64,000 nucleotides of DNA from NCBI RefSeq assembly GCF_005845035.1, contig NZ_SPFO01000002.1:115695-179694 (forward strand), read 5' to 3'. A model generated the notes under the pieces. The model saw only the letters and a list, made by a program, of their open reading frames with translations. It searched no databases and had not been told where the DNA came from. The position numbers and the translations under genes were made by a program. The DNA is from Collinsella aerofaciens. GTDB taxonomy: Bacteria; Actinomycetota; Coriobacteriia; Coriobacteriales; Coriobacteriaceae. Of the stretch, positions 15,891-25,182 are shown in pieces; the first letter of the stretch is position 1, and every line of letters begins with the position of its first letter.

Positions 15891-16454
15891 TCACGACCCC
15901 TCCTTTGAGTTCGATGCCTGCGGGCTCAGGCGGATCACGCGCAGGCGGCACGAGGCATCGCCGGCATCCGCGGCAACCGTCACCATATCGACCCAGCCGC
16001 GCCCATCGCGCACGATGGCGCCCCATACGTTGCCCTTAATATCAAGATAGCCGCTCAGGGCGAGCTGGGCCGTTGGCACCTCGCGGTAGGCGCGTAACAT
16101 ATCCGCCGCTGCCTCGGTCATCGGTCGGTCCTCAGACCATGCAAGCCGGACCGTAATCGCGTTGTCCTCAGGCGAATCCGTCGCAGTGCCAGACCGCTTG
16201 TCGAGCGTCCGCAGAAAGGTTTGCGCCGTGACAGCGACATCCGAATCGTCCGCATCTCGCATCTCATCTTTTTGAGACGCCACCGCCGAATCTGAGCCCG
16301 AATCGAAGGCGGCCCCAGGACGCTGCTGTCGCGCAACGCCCAGTCCCCAAAGCGTCACCGCTATTGCCACGAGCAAACAGGCGAGCACCAGCGGCGAACC
16401 AACAGGACGCCTGCCTCCTACAGGCTGTTGATGCCGTCTTTGATCGCGTTCCAT
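15891..16454 (-). CDS. Tad-locus membrane-anchored protein of unknown function
   Basis: A protein of up to 187 residues: basic, Gln/Arg-rich N-terminus, one membrane helix (LVLACLLVAIAVTLWGLG) and a polar outer domain of ~130 residues with no known motif. The frame starts inside the flp gene (37-base overlap) with only a weak ribosome site; a GTG at the start of the helix is possible but lies far from the nearby GGAGG. It is conserved in position only by inference; likely a pilus-assembly accessory. Confidence 0.7.
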   Translation of the reverse strand: MERDQRRHQQPVGGRRPVGSPLVLACLLVAIAVTLWGLGVARQQRPGAAFDSGSDSAVASQKDEMRDADDSDVAVTAQTFLRTLDKRSGTATDSPEDNAITVRLAWSEDRPMTEAAADMLRAYREVPTAQLALSGYLDIKGNVWGAIVRDGRGWVDMVTVAADAGDASCRLRVIRLSPQASNSKEGS

Positions 16455-16651
16455 AGTTCTTCGACTTTGCTCTTAAACGCGACGATGGCGATAATCGCGA
16501 TCACTACGAGCACGCCGACCAAGATGGCGTATTCGGTAGTGCCCTGTGCGCTCTCCTCCCGCAACAGCGCCTTGGCACGCTGGCGAGCGCGGATTGTCCG
16601 GCAAAAAGCCCAGCTCCAAGCCTTGCCCGCAATGTCGGTCATCGTGTTCAT
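16418..16651 (-). CDS. flp: Flp-type IVb pilin
   Basis: A 77-residue pilin precursor with leader LLREESAQGTTEYAILVG and a single long hydrophobic helix (VLVVIAIIAIVAF), then a short polar tail ending WNAIKDGINSL. TTEYA is the Flp signature. The leader is long and basic (~38 residues). It would be cut by a prepilin peptidase that is not in this window, and polymerised by the TadA-B-C machine encoded just upstream. Confidence 0.93.
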   Translation of the reverse strand: MNTMTDIAGKAWSWAFCRTIRARQRAKALLREESAQGTTEYAILVGVLVVIAIIAIVAFKSKVEELWNAIKDGINSL

Positions 16652-16661
16652 GTATTCCTCC

Positions 16662-17303
16662 CTACATCATCCCGCCTGCTCCCAGCAGCGGGCCCAATAT
16701 GGACAGAAGCAACGCCGGCAAGATAAGCGTGCCGGTGGGAATCAGCAACTTGACCGGTGCGCGCTCGATCTCGCGCTCGACTGCGGCGCGATGGGCCGCA
16801 CGGATCTCGCGACTTTGAGCAGCCAACGTCTCGGCCAGCGGAGCGCCCAGGGCAAGCGCCTGCCCCACCGTGATGGCAAAGGTCTCGAGCGCCCTCACGT
16901 CCAAATCACGCGCGGCGGCCAACAGCTCGGCCTCGCGCGTCCCCACGCCCACCTGCCACGCCATGCAAGCTCGTTCAAGACGGACGGCCAGCACCGACCG
17001 ACGGTTGGCACAGAAAATCTCGAGCGCCGCGTCAAACGAAAGGCCGGCAGAAAGCCCCAGGCGCACCACGTCGATCATCTCGGACACCTCACCGAGCGAC
17101 ACCCGCGCCGGCCCGCCCGCCCCAATCGCGCCCTTCATTCGCGCGGTCAGGGCATCAATCACCGAGCAGCCCGCAGCAATGACCAGTACCGCCTCACGCT
17201 TGCACGTCTCTGCAATCTTGCGAGCATCCGCACGCTCCAAACCCGTCGCGGCAAATACGCTCAGGGCACACAGACAAGCCGCGACCCCGACCAGGGCGCT
17301 CAT
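16662..17303 (-). CDS. tadC: TadC-like inner-membrane platform protein (T2SS F domain)
   Basis: A 213-residue protein with an N-terminal membrane segment, a cytoplasmic T2SSF domain (GLSAGLSFDAALEIF; ALALGAPLAETLAAQ) and a hydrophobic C-terminus. With TadB it forms the platform that couples the TadA ATPase to pilin. The ATG at 17303 overlaps the TadB stop by four bases; the longer frame to 17441 is not needed. Confidence 0.9.
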   Translation of the reverse strand: MSALVGVAACLCALSVFAATGLERADARKIAETCKREAVLVIAAGCSVIDALTARMKGAIGAGGPARVSLGEVSEMIDVVRLGLSAGLSFDAALEIFCANRRSVLAVRLERACMAWQVGVGTREAELLAAARDLDVRALETFAITVGQALALGAPLAETLAAQSREIRAAHRAAVEREIERAPVKLLIPTGTLILPALLLSILGPLLGAGGMM

Positions 17304-18226
17304 AACTCCACCCGCATAATGCGCCGGATAACTACCAGGGCAACGACGTTGAGGGCAAGTCCCAGCACCACGGCGCCCGCACCAGCCGGCGTCGCAAGAC
17401 CGCGGCGAAAGTCCGCCGAAAGCAAAGCCAGTACCGCGCACATGCCCGCCGGCATCGCCGCGACCATGTGTGCCGACATACGCGCCTGTGACGTCTTAAC
17501 GTCCAGACGGCGTTTGAGCTCAATGCGCTCACCCACCATGCCCGACGCCTCGGACAGCAAGCCGGCAAGCGGAGCCCCGGTACGCTGCGATACTTTGAGC
17601 GCCAAGGTGACAAGCGAAAGGCCGGGGGCATCGATGCGAACGAGTAGGTCATCAAGTGCGTCGGTCGCCGAGATACCGCAATCGATTGCCGCCGCCACCC
17701 GCAAAAACTCGGTATGCACCGGCTCTTGCGCATGGGCGCCCACAAAGCGCATGCCCTGTGCCAGCGAATGCCCCGAGGCAAGCGACATGGATAACGCTGT
17801 GAATGCCTCGGGCATGGCCTCTTCTACATCATGCTGTTCGCGTCGGCGATCGAAGGTGTCACGCGCGGCACCCACGCCAAACGGCACCACCAGCCCCAAG
17901 ACAAAGCCGATGGGCGACAACGACGCAACGGCCAGCAAAACGCTGCAGACACCGCTCGACAGCAGCAGAAATGCCAGACGAGCCGCGTTATCCTCAATAG
18001 CAAGCCCAAGGCGATCTGCGGGGATCAGCGACACCCACGAGCGGGCAATCTTTGTCAGCAGGTCGTTTTCCGCCAACTCACGCGGCAGCTTCTCCGCCAT
18101 CGATTCGAGCGTCTGGCGCGCCAGCTCCGCCGGCGGCATCCGCGGCACACGAGGCTCTGCCCCACACGCCGTCGCGACAGAAAGCCCCGCCAAACCCCCT
18201 ACGACGAGGGGCATAGCGATCTCCAT
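17300..18226 (-). CDS. tadB: TadB-like inner-membrane platform protein (T2SS F domain)
   Basis: A 308-residue protein with an N-terminal helix, a pair of helices at ~85-120 (LLLSSGVCSVLLAVASL), a cytoplasmic T2SSF domain (ALSMSLASGHSLAQGMRFVG; RTGAPLAGLLSEAS) and C-terminal helices. This is the standard TadB layout. It overlaps tadA by 28 bases and tadC by four. Confidence 0.92.
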   Translation of the reverse strand: MEIAMPLVVGGLAGLSVATACGAEPRVPRMPPAELARQTLESMAEKLPRELAENDLLTKIARSWVSLIPADRLGLAIEDNAARLAFLLLSSGVCSVLLAVASLSPIGFVLGLVVPFGVGAARDTFDRRREQHDVEEAMPEAFTALSMSLASGHSLAQGMRFVGAHAQEPVHTEFLRVAAAIDCGISATDALDDLLVRIDAPGLSLVTLALKVSQRTGAPLAGLLSEASGMVGERIELKRRLDVKTSQARMSAHMVAAMPAGMCAVLALLSADFRRGLATPAGAGAVVLGLALNVVALVVIRRIMRVEL

Positions 18227-19527
18227 TCGTCCACCTCCTCTTGCGTGAGCGTTCCCGACCGTAAGCCCTCCGCAATAAACGGCGGCTCGCGGTCGAGCGT
18301 CCAGGTGCGCTCGGCGGCATCGAACGTCACGTAGCGCTCGAGCTCAACACCGCCCGACGCGCCGCGGTGAACCCCCGAATATGAGGCCACAAAGCGCCTG
18401 CCATCTGCATGGCGCTCGGACATCACGATGCCGTCGAGCGCCATGGCGATCTGCTCTTCGATAAGCTCACTCGGCAAATCGATGCCGTAGCGCGCAAGCA
18501 GCGTCAGGCGAACCACGGTCTCCTGCTCGGTACCCGCATGGAGCGTGGTGAGCGAGCCGTCGTGGCCCGTGTTCATGGCCTGCAGCATGTCGCAGCACTC
18601 GGCACCGCGCACCTCGCCCACGACGATGCGGTCGGGGCGCATACGCAAAGCATTGGTCACCAGGTCGCGAATCGTCACCGCACCCTCGCCCTCGATTGAC
18701 GCCTCACGCGCCTCCAGACGAACAACGTGTGGGTGATGTGCAAACTTGAGCTCGGCGGAATCCTCGATCGTCACGATGCGCTCGCCGGTGGAAATCTCGC
18801 ACGACAGCGCGTTGAGCAGCGTGGTCTTGCCCGACCCCGTGCCTCCCGCAACCGCCAAGTCCTGCCGCAACGACACCGCGCACGACAGCAGCTGCGCATA
18901 CCAAAGCGGCAGTGACCCCAACCCCACAAGCTCGTCCAACGAACAGATACGGTCCGAGAACTTACGGATGGTGAGGATTGGTCCGTCGATCGCCACGGGT
19001 GGAATCACCGCGTTGACGCGATAACCCGTCTTGAGGCGAGCGTTGACGATGGGGCTACGCTCGTCGACACGACGGCCAAGCGGCGAGATGATGCGGTCGA
19101 TGAGCACGCGGATCTGCTCGTCGTCCTCAAACGCGTGCTCGATGGGATGCAAAACGCCGCTGCGCTCAAAAAAGGCAGAGCGACAGCCGTTGATCATGAT
19201 TTCGGTAACGGTGTCGTCCTCGATGAGCGGCTGCAGCGGTCCCAGGCCCACCACGTCATCTAGGATCTCGTCGACGATGATCTCACGCTCAGGCGTCGCC
19301 AAGTCGGTCGGCTCTTCCACGTTGAGTGCCGCTTCCACCGCCGGACGTAGCTCAGAGCGGGCAAGGGCCGAATCGACGTAGGCGCTGATGCGCGCCACCT
19401 CGTCGTAGCCCATGCGGTCCATCACCGCACGCTTGGTGCGGCGTTTAACGGCACGGTGGCGTCCCGCATCAACGGGAGCAGCCGCGGCGGCCGCGCCAGC
19501 GGCTTTAATCCTCGTCTGCAGACTCAT
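18199..19527 (-). CDS. tadA: TadA/CpaF-type secretion ATPase
   Basis: The hexameric ATPase that drives Flp pilus assembly. The 442-residue protein has the Walker A motif GGTGSGKTT at residues 228-236, an Asp box with [10 protein letters not shown], Walker B-like [15 protein letters not shown], and the His box region [13 protein letters not shown]. The N-terminal ~80 residues are basic and then helical, as in CpaF. It starts in ATGA overlap with the TadZ-like gene. Confidence 0.96.
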   Translation of the reverse strand: MSLQTRIKAAGAAAAAAPVDAGRHRAVKRRTKRAVMDRMGYDEVARISAYVDSALARSELRPAVEAALNVEEPTDLATPEREIIVDEILDDVVGLGPLQPLIEDDTVTEIMINGCRSAFFERSGVLHPIEHAFEDDEQIRVLIDRIISPLGRRVDERSPIVNARLKTGYRVNAVIPPVAIDGPILTIRKFSDRICSLDELVGLGSLPLWYAQLLSCAVSLRQDLAVAGGTGSGKTTLLNALSCEISTGERIVTIEDSAELKFAHHPHVVRLEAREASIEGEGAVTIRDLVTNALRMRPDRIVVGEVRGAECCDMLQAMNTGHDGSLTTLHAGTEQETVVRLTLLARYGIDLPSELIEEQIAMALDGIVMSERHADGRRFVASYSGVHRGASGGVELERYVTFDAAERTWTLDREPPFIAEGLRSGTLTQEEVDEWRSLCPSS

Positions 19528-21173
19528 CGCGAATCACCCTCACGCGACCAGGGAAGACGGATGCGCGGGCGCTCGGTGCGGGTCGCGCGGTCGGCGACCA
19601 TATCGCTCCAGGAACCGACGGCGCAGCCCAGCTCCACGAGCATCTCGCGCGTGGCCTCGCGCACGCTGGTCGCAAAAGCGCTCGTCTGACCCACTGCCTC
19701 GTCGGCGCGACCGAATGCCATGAGCGCGGCCAAATCCTGACCGCCATCGGCGATGCGGATCTTGGAGCTCAGTGCGCAGGCAATCTCGAAGCGCATGGCG
19801 ACGTCCTCGTCGGCACCGCGCGCACCAAACCGGTTGAATACGGCGCTCATACGCGTGCGTGGCACGCCCACACGGCTCGCCAGCTCAATGACGCGCGAAG
19901 CGGATGTCGCGGACGATACCGCCGCATCGCCTACGACCAGGCAACGGTCGCTCGCCGCTACCGCGGCGGCCACGGCATCACCCCAAAAGACCGAGGTGTC
20001 GACAAAGACCACGTCGGATTCGCGGCGCAAAACATCGAGCAATAGCTCCACCGGAGGTGCCATGAGCTCGGCCTTCTCGGGGGCCGCGACAGGTCCCCAG
20101 AGCGTGACGCCCGGGGCGACGCGCATCGATGCGGCCACGATATCCGGCTCGGCAAGTGCGCCCGCCGCCGACGGCTCGATAAGCATCGCCATATCGTGCG
20201 GGGCATCGACACCCAGTAGATCGTATAGGTTTCCAAACATGAGGTCCAAGTCGAGCACAGCGGCACGCAAACCCAACAGCGACGCCGCATGCGCCATGGT
20301 GGCAACGATCGTCGACTTGCCGCAACCGCCCGATCCCGAAACGGCGCAGACGATCGGTGCCCGACGCGACGGAATCGAAGCGTCCGCCGACAGCGCGGGG
20401 GCTGACGGTGCAGGAACCGGCGACACGGACGCGGGCGATAACATCCCCGTCTCCCCCGCCGCGGTCACGCGCTGAGCCCAAGCCGGCATGGCAGGCTGCC
20501 CGGGCTGCGGTTCCGAAGCCAAAGACGCAGCGGCACACGCCTCGCCAGCCCCGGCAAAACCCTCGACCTCGTCGAGCTCATCGGCCAGATTTACGCCGTG
20601 CACGTATCCCATATCCTCAGCCAGAACGTCATCGCCATACGGTACCGGCCCTCCAGCGTCATCGTATGCAAGGGGGTCCCGGGGGCGCCGACCATGCTCG
20701 GCTTCCGCTTTTCCATATTCATCAACACGCGGGCCTCTTGTAGCGCGAGGCGCCCCGGATTCCCTATCAACAAAAGCATCGGGCTCAATCGTCATGCGCC
20801 GATCGGAATCAACCGTTCCCTCGCCCGCGCGCCCGTTGCCGCACAAACTGTGCGCAGCGATGACCTCGGTCGCCCCTGCGCGAAACAGCCCTTCGATATC
20901 CGACGGGTCGAGCGTCTCGATCAACACGACGACACGACTCACACGGCCCTCGGCCGTCAGGCGCGCAACGGTCTTCCGCACGTCTTCGGTATCGAACAGA
21001 GACGCCGCGATGATGGCGGCACCGCGGCGCGACGGAAACGCCCGCGCCATGGATACCAGCCCGTCCAGGTCGCCCACGCGAAGCACCTGCGCGCCCACAT
21101 CGCGACCCTCGACTTCCTGCTGTAGCAGCCCGTAATCGCCGCACGCGCAGCACGCAAGCCAGATCGCCTTCAT
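19524..21173 (-). CDS. tadZ: TadZ/CpaE-like P-loop protein
   Basis: A 549-residue protein with three parts: a receiver-like N-terminal domain (residues 1-~120, MKAIWLACCACGDYGLL) without a clear phosphoacceptor, a long acidic/Pro/Ala-rich linker (~130-270), and a ParA/MinD-type ATPase with GSGGCGKST near residue 278. TadZ proteins place the pilus machine at the cell pole or other sites. Start ATG 21173 sits in a TGATG overlap with the cpaB-like stop. Confidence 0.9.
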   Translation of the reverse strand: MKAIWLACCACGDYGLLQQEVEGRDVGAQVLRVGDLDGLVSMARAFPSRRGAAIIAASLFDTEDVRKTVARLTAEGRVSRVVVLIETLDPSDIEGLFRAGATEVIAAHSLCGNGRAGEGTVDSDRRMTIEPDAFVDRESGAPRATRGPRVDEYGKAEAEHGRRPRDPLAYDDAGGPVPYGDDVLAEDMGYVHGVNLADELDEVEGFAGAGEACAAASLASEPQPGQPAMPAWAQRVTAAGETGMLSPASVSPVPAPSAPALSADASIPSRRAPIVCAVSGSGGCGKSTIVATMAHAASLLGLRAAVLDLDLMFGNLYDLLGVDAPHDMAMLIEPSAAGALAEPDIVAASMRVAPGVTLWGPVAAPEKAELMAPPVELLLDVLRRESDVVFVDTSVFWGDAVAAAVAASDRCLVVGDAAVSSATSASRVIELASRVGVPRTRMSAVFNRFGARGADEDVAMRFEIACALSSKIRIADGGQDLAALMAFGRADEAVGQTSAFATSVREATREMLVELGCAVGSWSDMVADRATRTERPRIRLPWSREGDSR

Positions 21174-21832
21174 CACTCGTCGCCTCCGCTCTTTTTGCCG
21201 CGCGCCGTGGCGGGAATCGTCAAGCTGACCGTTCCCTTTCCCGAGGCTCCCAGCAATTCCTTGACATCTTCGGGGTCTGCCGCCAGTGTCACCCACTCGA
21301 TCTTGCCTTCACGCGTGGTGCCGGCATCTTCGCTGGTATCGATCACGTACGCGCCGCACAAACGATCGGTCACGCCATCTTTTTGCACGTACACGTCCAC
21401 ATAACTGCCCACGCCCGTGGCACCACCGACCGAGTGCTCGGCATCGACCGCCACCGAAACGGCAACCTTGCCTTTAGGCACCTCGAGCTTGTGGCTCTCG
21501 GCCTTGGTGTAGACATTGCAAATCACGGCGTTTTTAGGAATGCGCGAGGTCGTCACGTCGCCGCGCACCTGACGCAGCTCGGTCGCCGCATCACGCGGCA
21601 ACAGACTGGCCAACCATTCCTGAGTTATGACATTAGTCTCGTCGAGAGTCTCGCCCGCATCGATATCGCGCGCCGCGACGCACACCTCAACGCGGTCGCC
21701 GCCGTATTTTGCCAAAGTCTCGGCCTGGACCTGCTCGGCTTGCGAGCGGATCGACGAGCCGTAGACCATGCAGAGCGCCGCGGCAAGCACGCCCGCGACC
21801 AGACTGATGGTGATGCGCTTGCTCTTGTTCAC
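21173..21832 (-). CDS. cpaB: CpaB/RcpC-like pilus assembly protein (SAF domain)
   Basis: A 219-residue membrane-anchored protein: one N-terminal helix (ITISLVAGVLAAALCMVYG), then an SAF domain (CVAARDIDAGETLDETNVI; IPKNAVICNVYTK) and a beta-rich RcpC domain. In Gram-negatives RcpC works with the secretin; here no secretin gene is seen, as expected for a one-membrane cell. A GTG at 21832 with GAGAGGAGC in front is preferred to the upstream ATG. This is the first gene of the Tad operon; no clear promoter is recognised in 21833-22030. Confidence 0.87.
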   Translation of the reverse strand: MNKSKRITISLVAGVLAAALCMVYGSSIRSQAEQVQAETLAKYGGDRVEVCVAARDIDAGETLDETNVITQEWLASLLPRDAATELRQVRGDVTTSRIPKNAVICNVYTKAESHKLEVPKGKVAVSVAVDAEHSVGGATGVGSYVDVYVQKDGVTDRLCGAYVIDTSEDAGTTREGKIEWVTLAADPEDVKELLGASGKGTVSLTIPATARGKKSGGDE

Positions 21833-22038
21833 GGCCGCTCCTCTCATGGCGGTGCCGGGCAAATGCCCGTACCACCATTGTCTGGGCGACCAGGGCGCAA
21901 AGCGGCGCAATCGCGATCTTGGTTTTACGTGTCAAACCAATTGCTGACCAAAAGCTGACCAGCGCGTCAAGCTCGTGGCATGGTTTTGGTCAGAACGTCG
22001 GCAAAACGCATATTTCGAGACGCTTTGGCAGCAAAAAA

Positions 22039-22065
22039 GCCGCCTCCCAAGCAGTTGGGAGGCGG
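22039..22065 (-). terminator. Terminator of rsgA
   Basis: A perfect twelve-pair GCCGCCTCCCAA/TTGGGAGGCGGC hairpin followed on the minus strand by six T, 20 bases past the rsgA stop. Confidence 0.9.
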
Positions 22066-22084
22066 CTGTCATAGGAAAAATCAA

Positions 22085-23269
22085 TTACAGATGAACATCG
22101 GGATCGAGCATTTGGGCACTCACGCGCATGGATGACGCCAGGTTTTGGAACGTCTCCAGACGCAGGCTGTCGATCTGCCCCGCGTCCTCGGCCTCGCGAA
22201 CGGCGCAACCCGGCTCGTGAGTGTGCGTGCAATCGCCAAACCGGCACGCACGCGACGCCTCGACGATCTCGGGGAAGGCACGCGCCAACCCTCGTTCGTG
22301 GCCCACAAGCGGCAGGCTGCGCAGGCCCGGAGCATCGGCGATCACGCCGGCGTCGCCCGGCAGTGCCACCATCACGCGCGCAACCGTAGTGTGGCGGCCC
22401 TGGTCATCACGCTCGCGCACGCCGCCAGTGGCCAGCGCATCGTGGCCCAGTAGCGCGTTGAGCAGCGTCGACTTGCCGGCGCCCGACTCGCCCAAGATCA
22501 TGGCACAGCTCCCAGCCGGCACGCAGGCGCGCACCTCGTCCAGGCCGAGGCCCTCGGCAGAAGACGTCACGATCACGCGCACGTCCGGACCCACCAGACG
22601 GCGCACGCGGTCCAGATCGCGCTCGAGCTCATCGGCCTCGCAGCGGTCGGCCTTGGTGAGCACCACCACTGGCTCGGCATCGCAATCGAGCGCCAACACC
22701 AGTGAGCGCGCCACGCGATCGAGCAGCACCTCGCCGGCGCCGAGCGCCTGCACGATCAGCACGCTGTCAACGTTGGAGCAGAGCACCTGGCGCTCACCGC
22801 GGGCACGGCCACGCCAACGCTCAAAGCTCGTTCGGCGCGGCAGTACGCACTCGATCACACCCATGTCGTGCCCGGGAGCACGGCGAACCGCTACGCGGTC
22901 GCCCACGGCGGGCAGCAAGACCTCGTCCTCGCCACGCGACTTGGCAAACCCTACGGCATGCTCGGCACGAAACGTGTCATCGGCAGTCACCACCAGCGGA
23001 AACCCGCGGTCCAGGCGCACCACAGCACCGAGCTGCATCTGCTCGGGCTCCTCGGCCTGCGCGCAAAAGTCATCAAATGCAGCCTGCTGAGCCGCATCGA
23101 CCGGCAGGTCATCGAACGCCGGAACATCCTGCAGCGCATCAAGCCCCGGCACGCTTGCCAGCAACTCCTCAGCAGATGCAGGGGCTTCGGTCGCGAGCTT
23201 CCGACGACGATCGCGCTTAGCCCGCGCCCCCGTCGTCTTTTTCTTCGCTTTAGCCTTAGCCTTGCCCAC
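22085..23269 (-). CDS. rsgA: Ribosome small-subunit GTPase RsgA
   Basis: A late 30S assembly factor. The 394-residue protein has the circularly permuted GTPase order: TKAD (G4, residues 205-208) before GESGAGKS (G1, 260-267) and DAPG (G3), and then a zinc knuckle CRFGDCTHTHEPGC. An unusual N-terminal leader of ~75 residues (Lys/Arg/Ala-rich, then acidic) precedes the OB fold. The GTG at 23269 with GGGAGG at five bases is preferred to the ATG at 23293. Confidence 0.96.
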   Translation of the reverse strand: MGKAKAKAKKKTTGARAKRDRRRKLATEAPASAEELLASVPGLDALQDVPAFDDLPVDAAQQAAFDDFCAQAEEPEQMQLGAVVRLDRGFPLVVTADDTFRAEHAVGFAKSRGEDEVLLPAVGDRVAVRRAPGHDMGVIECVLPRRTSFERWRGRARGERQVLCSNVDSVLIVQALGAGEVLLDRVARSLVLALDCDAEPVVVLTKADRCEADELERDLDRVRRLVGPDVRVIVTSSAEGLGLDEVRACVPAGSCAMILGESGAGKSTLLNALLGHDALATGGVRERDDQGRHTTVARVMVALPGDAGVIADAPGLRSLPLVGHERGLARAFPEIVEASRACRFGDCTHTHEPGCAVREAEDAGQIDSLRLETFQNLASSMRVSAQMLDPDVHL

Positions 23270-23310
23270 AAGCGCCTCCCAGCACCAAACCACACAACTG
23301 AGCAGGTATT

Positions 23311-23562
23311 TTAACGCATTGTTCCGTCCGACTTACCAAATGCTGCGGCGTACTCGTCATCATCCATCCAATCGATGATGTCGCCGGGCTTGCAATGAAG
23401 CGCCTCGCACATTGCTTGAAGTGTAGAAAAGCGGATCCCCTTGAGTCTTCCCGTTTTAATTCGAGACAGATTAACAGGCGATATTCCAATGATTTCGGCA
23501 AGTTCCTGCGACGAGATTTTACGGTCCGCCATCACGCGGTCAAGACGCATAACAATCGGCAC
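23311..23562 (-). CDS. XRE-family regulator (YozG-like)
   Basis: An 83-residue Cro/C1-type helix-turn-helix protein: ISSQELAEIIGISPVNLSRI is the HTH, followed by FSTLQAMCEALHCKPGDII, the second conserved block. Small regulators of this type are very often paired with DUF2975 membrane proteins, as here: it begins 11 bases after the DUF2975 gene. A GTG start with GGGGGTGG is likely; an ATG four codons in is possible. Confidence 0.92.
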   Translation of the reverse strand: MPIVMRLDRVMADRKISSQELAEIIGISPVNLSRIKTGRLKGIRFSTLQAMCEALHCKPGDIIDWMDDDEYAAAFGKSDGTMR

Positions 23563-23573
23563 CGTGCCACCCC

Positions 23574-24062
23574 CTAGAGAATCTCGTCTGCATCTTCCTG
23601 CAATACCCTACCGTATTCAAAGACCCCCGCCAACGCAAAGAAAACGAGTCCGTAAGAAAGCGATTGAAAATCAAACTCGGGAAACACGGGCTCAGCCGTT
23701 CCAAGAACATTGCTGTATGGCAATTGAATCGTCGGCCATATGATGCTGATGACGGCTTTTACCGACATCAGGAGGCCAGCCGCGACCAAAATCCTGGTCT
23801 GCCACTTACCAAAAGGACGACCCTCATGCCTGACTTTCGCCGTCAGAATCGTAAACAGAAGAAACGTTGCAGCGTCGCAAAGCGTGCTAACCATAAACAA
23901 GAGCAGAAATCCGCCGCTCACCGCAGAGATACCCTCGATGAGCAACAGGTTCGCAAGATGAACGAACAACACCACGCAACATAGCGCTTGAACCGCCAGG
24001 GCGATACAGAAGATTGTCAGAAAACTCGTCGTCAACCGCAGATGTATATCGCGATCTTTCAT
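23574..24062 (-). CDS. DUF2975 membrane protein
   Basis: A 162-residue protein with four predicted membrane helices (about residues 10-33, 42-66, 88-108, 135-155) and a C-terminal FEYGRVLQEDADEIL, which fits DUF2975. Function unknown; the XRE regulator follows and probably controls both. ATG 24062 is preceded by AAAGGAGGAG, a strong site; the earlier ATGs are not. Codon use is more AT-rich than in rsgA, as in the cassette next to it. Confidence 0.85.
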   Translation of the reverse strand: MKDRDIHLRLTTSFLTIFCIALAVQALCCVVLFVHLANLLLIEGISAVSGGFLLLFMVSTLCDAATFLLFTILTAKVRHEGRPFGKWQTRILVAAGLLMSVKAVISIIWPTIQLPYSNVLGTAEPVFPEFDFQSLSYGLVFFALAGVFEYGRVLQEDADEIL

Positions 24063-24223
24063 TTCTCCTCCTTTTTTCCTTATTTCCCTGCGTTCATTGT
24101 ACTTTTCAATCCAACCGCTCTCGCTCAAAACCATTTACCGGCAAATCGATACCGTTCATTTTAAAGAATCTTTATTTAATGTTTTATATAAATTAATTTG
24201 ACTTTATAGAGTTTGGAGGACCC

Positions 24224-24658
24224 ATGAGAAAGCAAACCGTCCTTATCCTTATCTTATCGCTGTCCCTTTTCGCCCTCTTCTCGTCAGTACGAACCAATTC
24301 CGATCCAATCAATATCTCATTGCCCGAATTTCGATCGAAATTAAGCAAAGGCGAATCTTTTATCGTGCAAATTGAGCTGGAGGGCTGCCCGGCCTGTGAA
24401 GAACTCCGTGCGGCAGAGCGCTCGCTTTCGCCGAGTCTCAAGAACGACATCGAGATCCTCGTTGTCCCTAAGAGCCAAAAGGAAGTTGATAGGGAAACAC
24501 TTAAGGCGCTTCTGCCGTCATTCGAGTTTTATCCTTCAATTTTTGCCATCTCTGAAGGAAAGATAGCGTCCGAGTTCGACCTTTCCACGCTTGATTCGTT
24601 TGAAATGCGTTTCACGGATTGGAGGCTGAATCTGAACAACACAGCAATGTCAAGCTAA
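24224..24658 (+). CDS. Secreted or anchored thioredoxin-fold protein (CPAC)
   Basis: A 144-residue protein with an N-terminal hydrophobic segment (VLILILSLSLFALFSSV) and a thioredoxin-like domain with one CxxC site, EGCPACEEL, near residue 52. The cis-Pro position reads FEFYPSIFAI, as in thioredoxins. It resembles the small thiol proteins encoded with disulfide-containing bacteriocins (PedC-like). GTTTGGAGG precedes the ATG. First gene of a three-gene, lower-GC operon, divergent from the XRE/DUF2975 pair. Confidence 0.78.
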   Translation: MRKQTVLILILSLSLFALFSSVRTNSDPINISLPEFRSKLSKGESFIVQIELEGCPACEELRAAERSLSPSLKNDIEILVVPKSQKEVDRETLKALLPSFEFYPSIFAISEGKIASEFDLSTLDSFEMRFTDWRLNLNNTAMSS

Positions 24659-24675
24659 ATGTCAGGAGGATACAC

Positions 24676-25173
24676 ATGCTACGCAACGTTCCCGTAAGCC
24701 GTAAGTCATTCATCGCAAGCGCAGTTGCGCTTTGCTCAATTGCCATTTCACCAAAGCAATCTAAGGCGCAACCTCTTGAAGTAGAGTTCCCTTCTGCCGA
24801 AGAGTACATTGAAGCTGTCAATGAGTCCGGCACAGGATGGACGACATACGCACTAGATGAAAACGGAGATGTCCAAATTATCGATCGATTCCAGACCCTG
24901 TCTTTGGATGATTTAGCAACTGCCACACGCGGCGCTAAAGAATGGATCGTCAAAATTGCCATTTTTATTGGAAAAGAACTCATCGGCTATGTAACGGGGC
25001 TTGTAATCGACGGACTGATTAAGAAAATCATAAGCAAAACCGGAGGTACTTGGCCTGAGTATGCAGCAAAGCAACTCCTTGGACACCCCGTACCCGCAGG
25101 CAACGCGTACCGTCTACCTTGCAGCGTCTATCCCCCCAACTCCGGAGAATACATTCGTTGTATAAATAGTTAG
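24676..25173 (+). CDS. Secreted protein with late cysteine pair, possible bacteriocin-like product
   Basis: A 165-residue protein with a signal peptide of ~32 residues (VSRKSFIASAVALCSIAIS, end near SKAQ; the SRKSF could be read as a weak Tat motif). The acidic N-terminal part of the mature protein is followed by an amphipathic stretch (IVKIAIFIGKELIGYVTGLV, then DGLIKKIISKTGG) and a C-terminal tail with two Cys separated by 13 residues. No family is recognised. AGGAGG is six bases before ATG 24676. The flanking thiol protein and small membrane protein suggest a matured secreted peptide with an immunity partner, but this is inference. Confidence 0.7.
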   Translation: MLRNVPVSRKSFIASAVALCSIAISPKQSKAQPLEVEFPSAEEYIEAVNESGTGWTTYALDENGDVQIIDRFQTLSLDDLATATRGAKEWIVKIAIFIGKELIGYVTGLVIDGLIKKIISKTGGTWPEYAAKQLLGHPVPAGNAYRLPCSVYPPNSGEYIRCINS

Positions 25174-25182
25174 GATACGGCT

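Noticed and set aside
15676-16026. N-terminal extension of the TadE-like frame up to 16026
   Set aside because: It overlaps two pilus genes in another frame and reads as Arg/Trp-rich nonsense.
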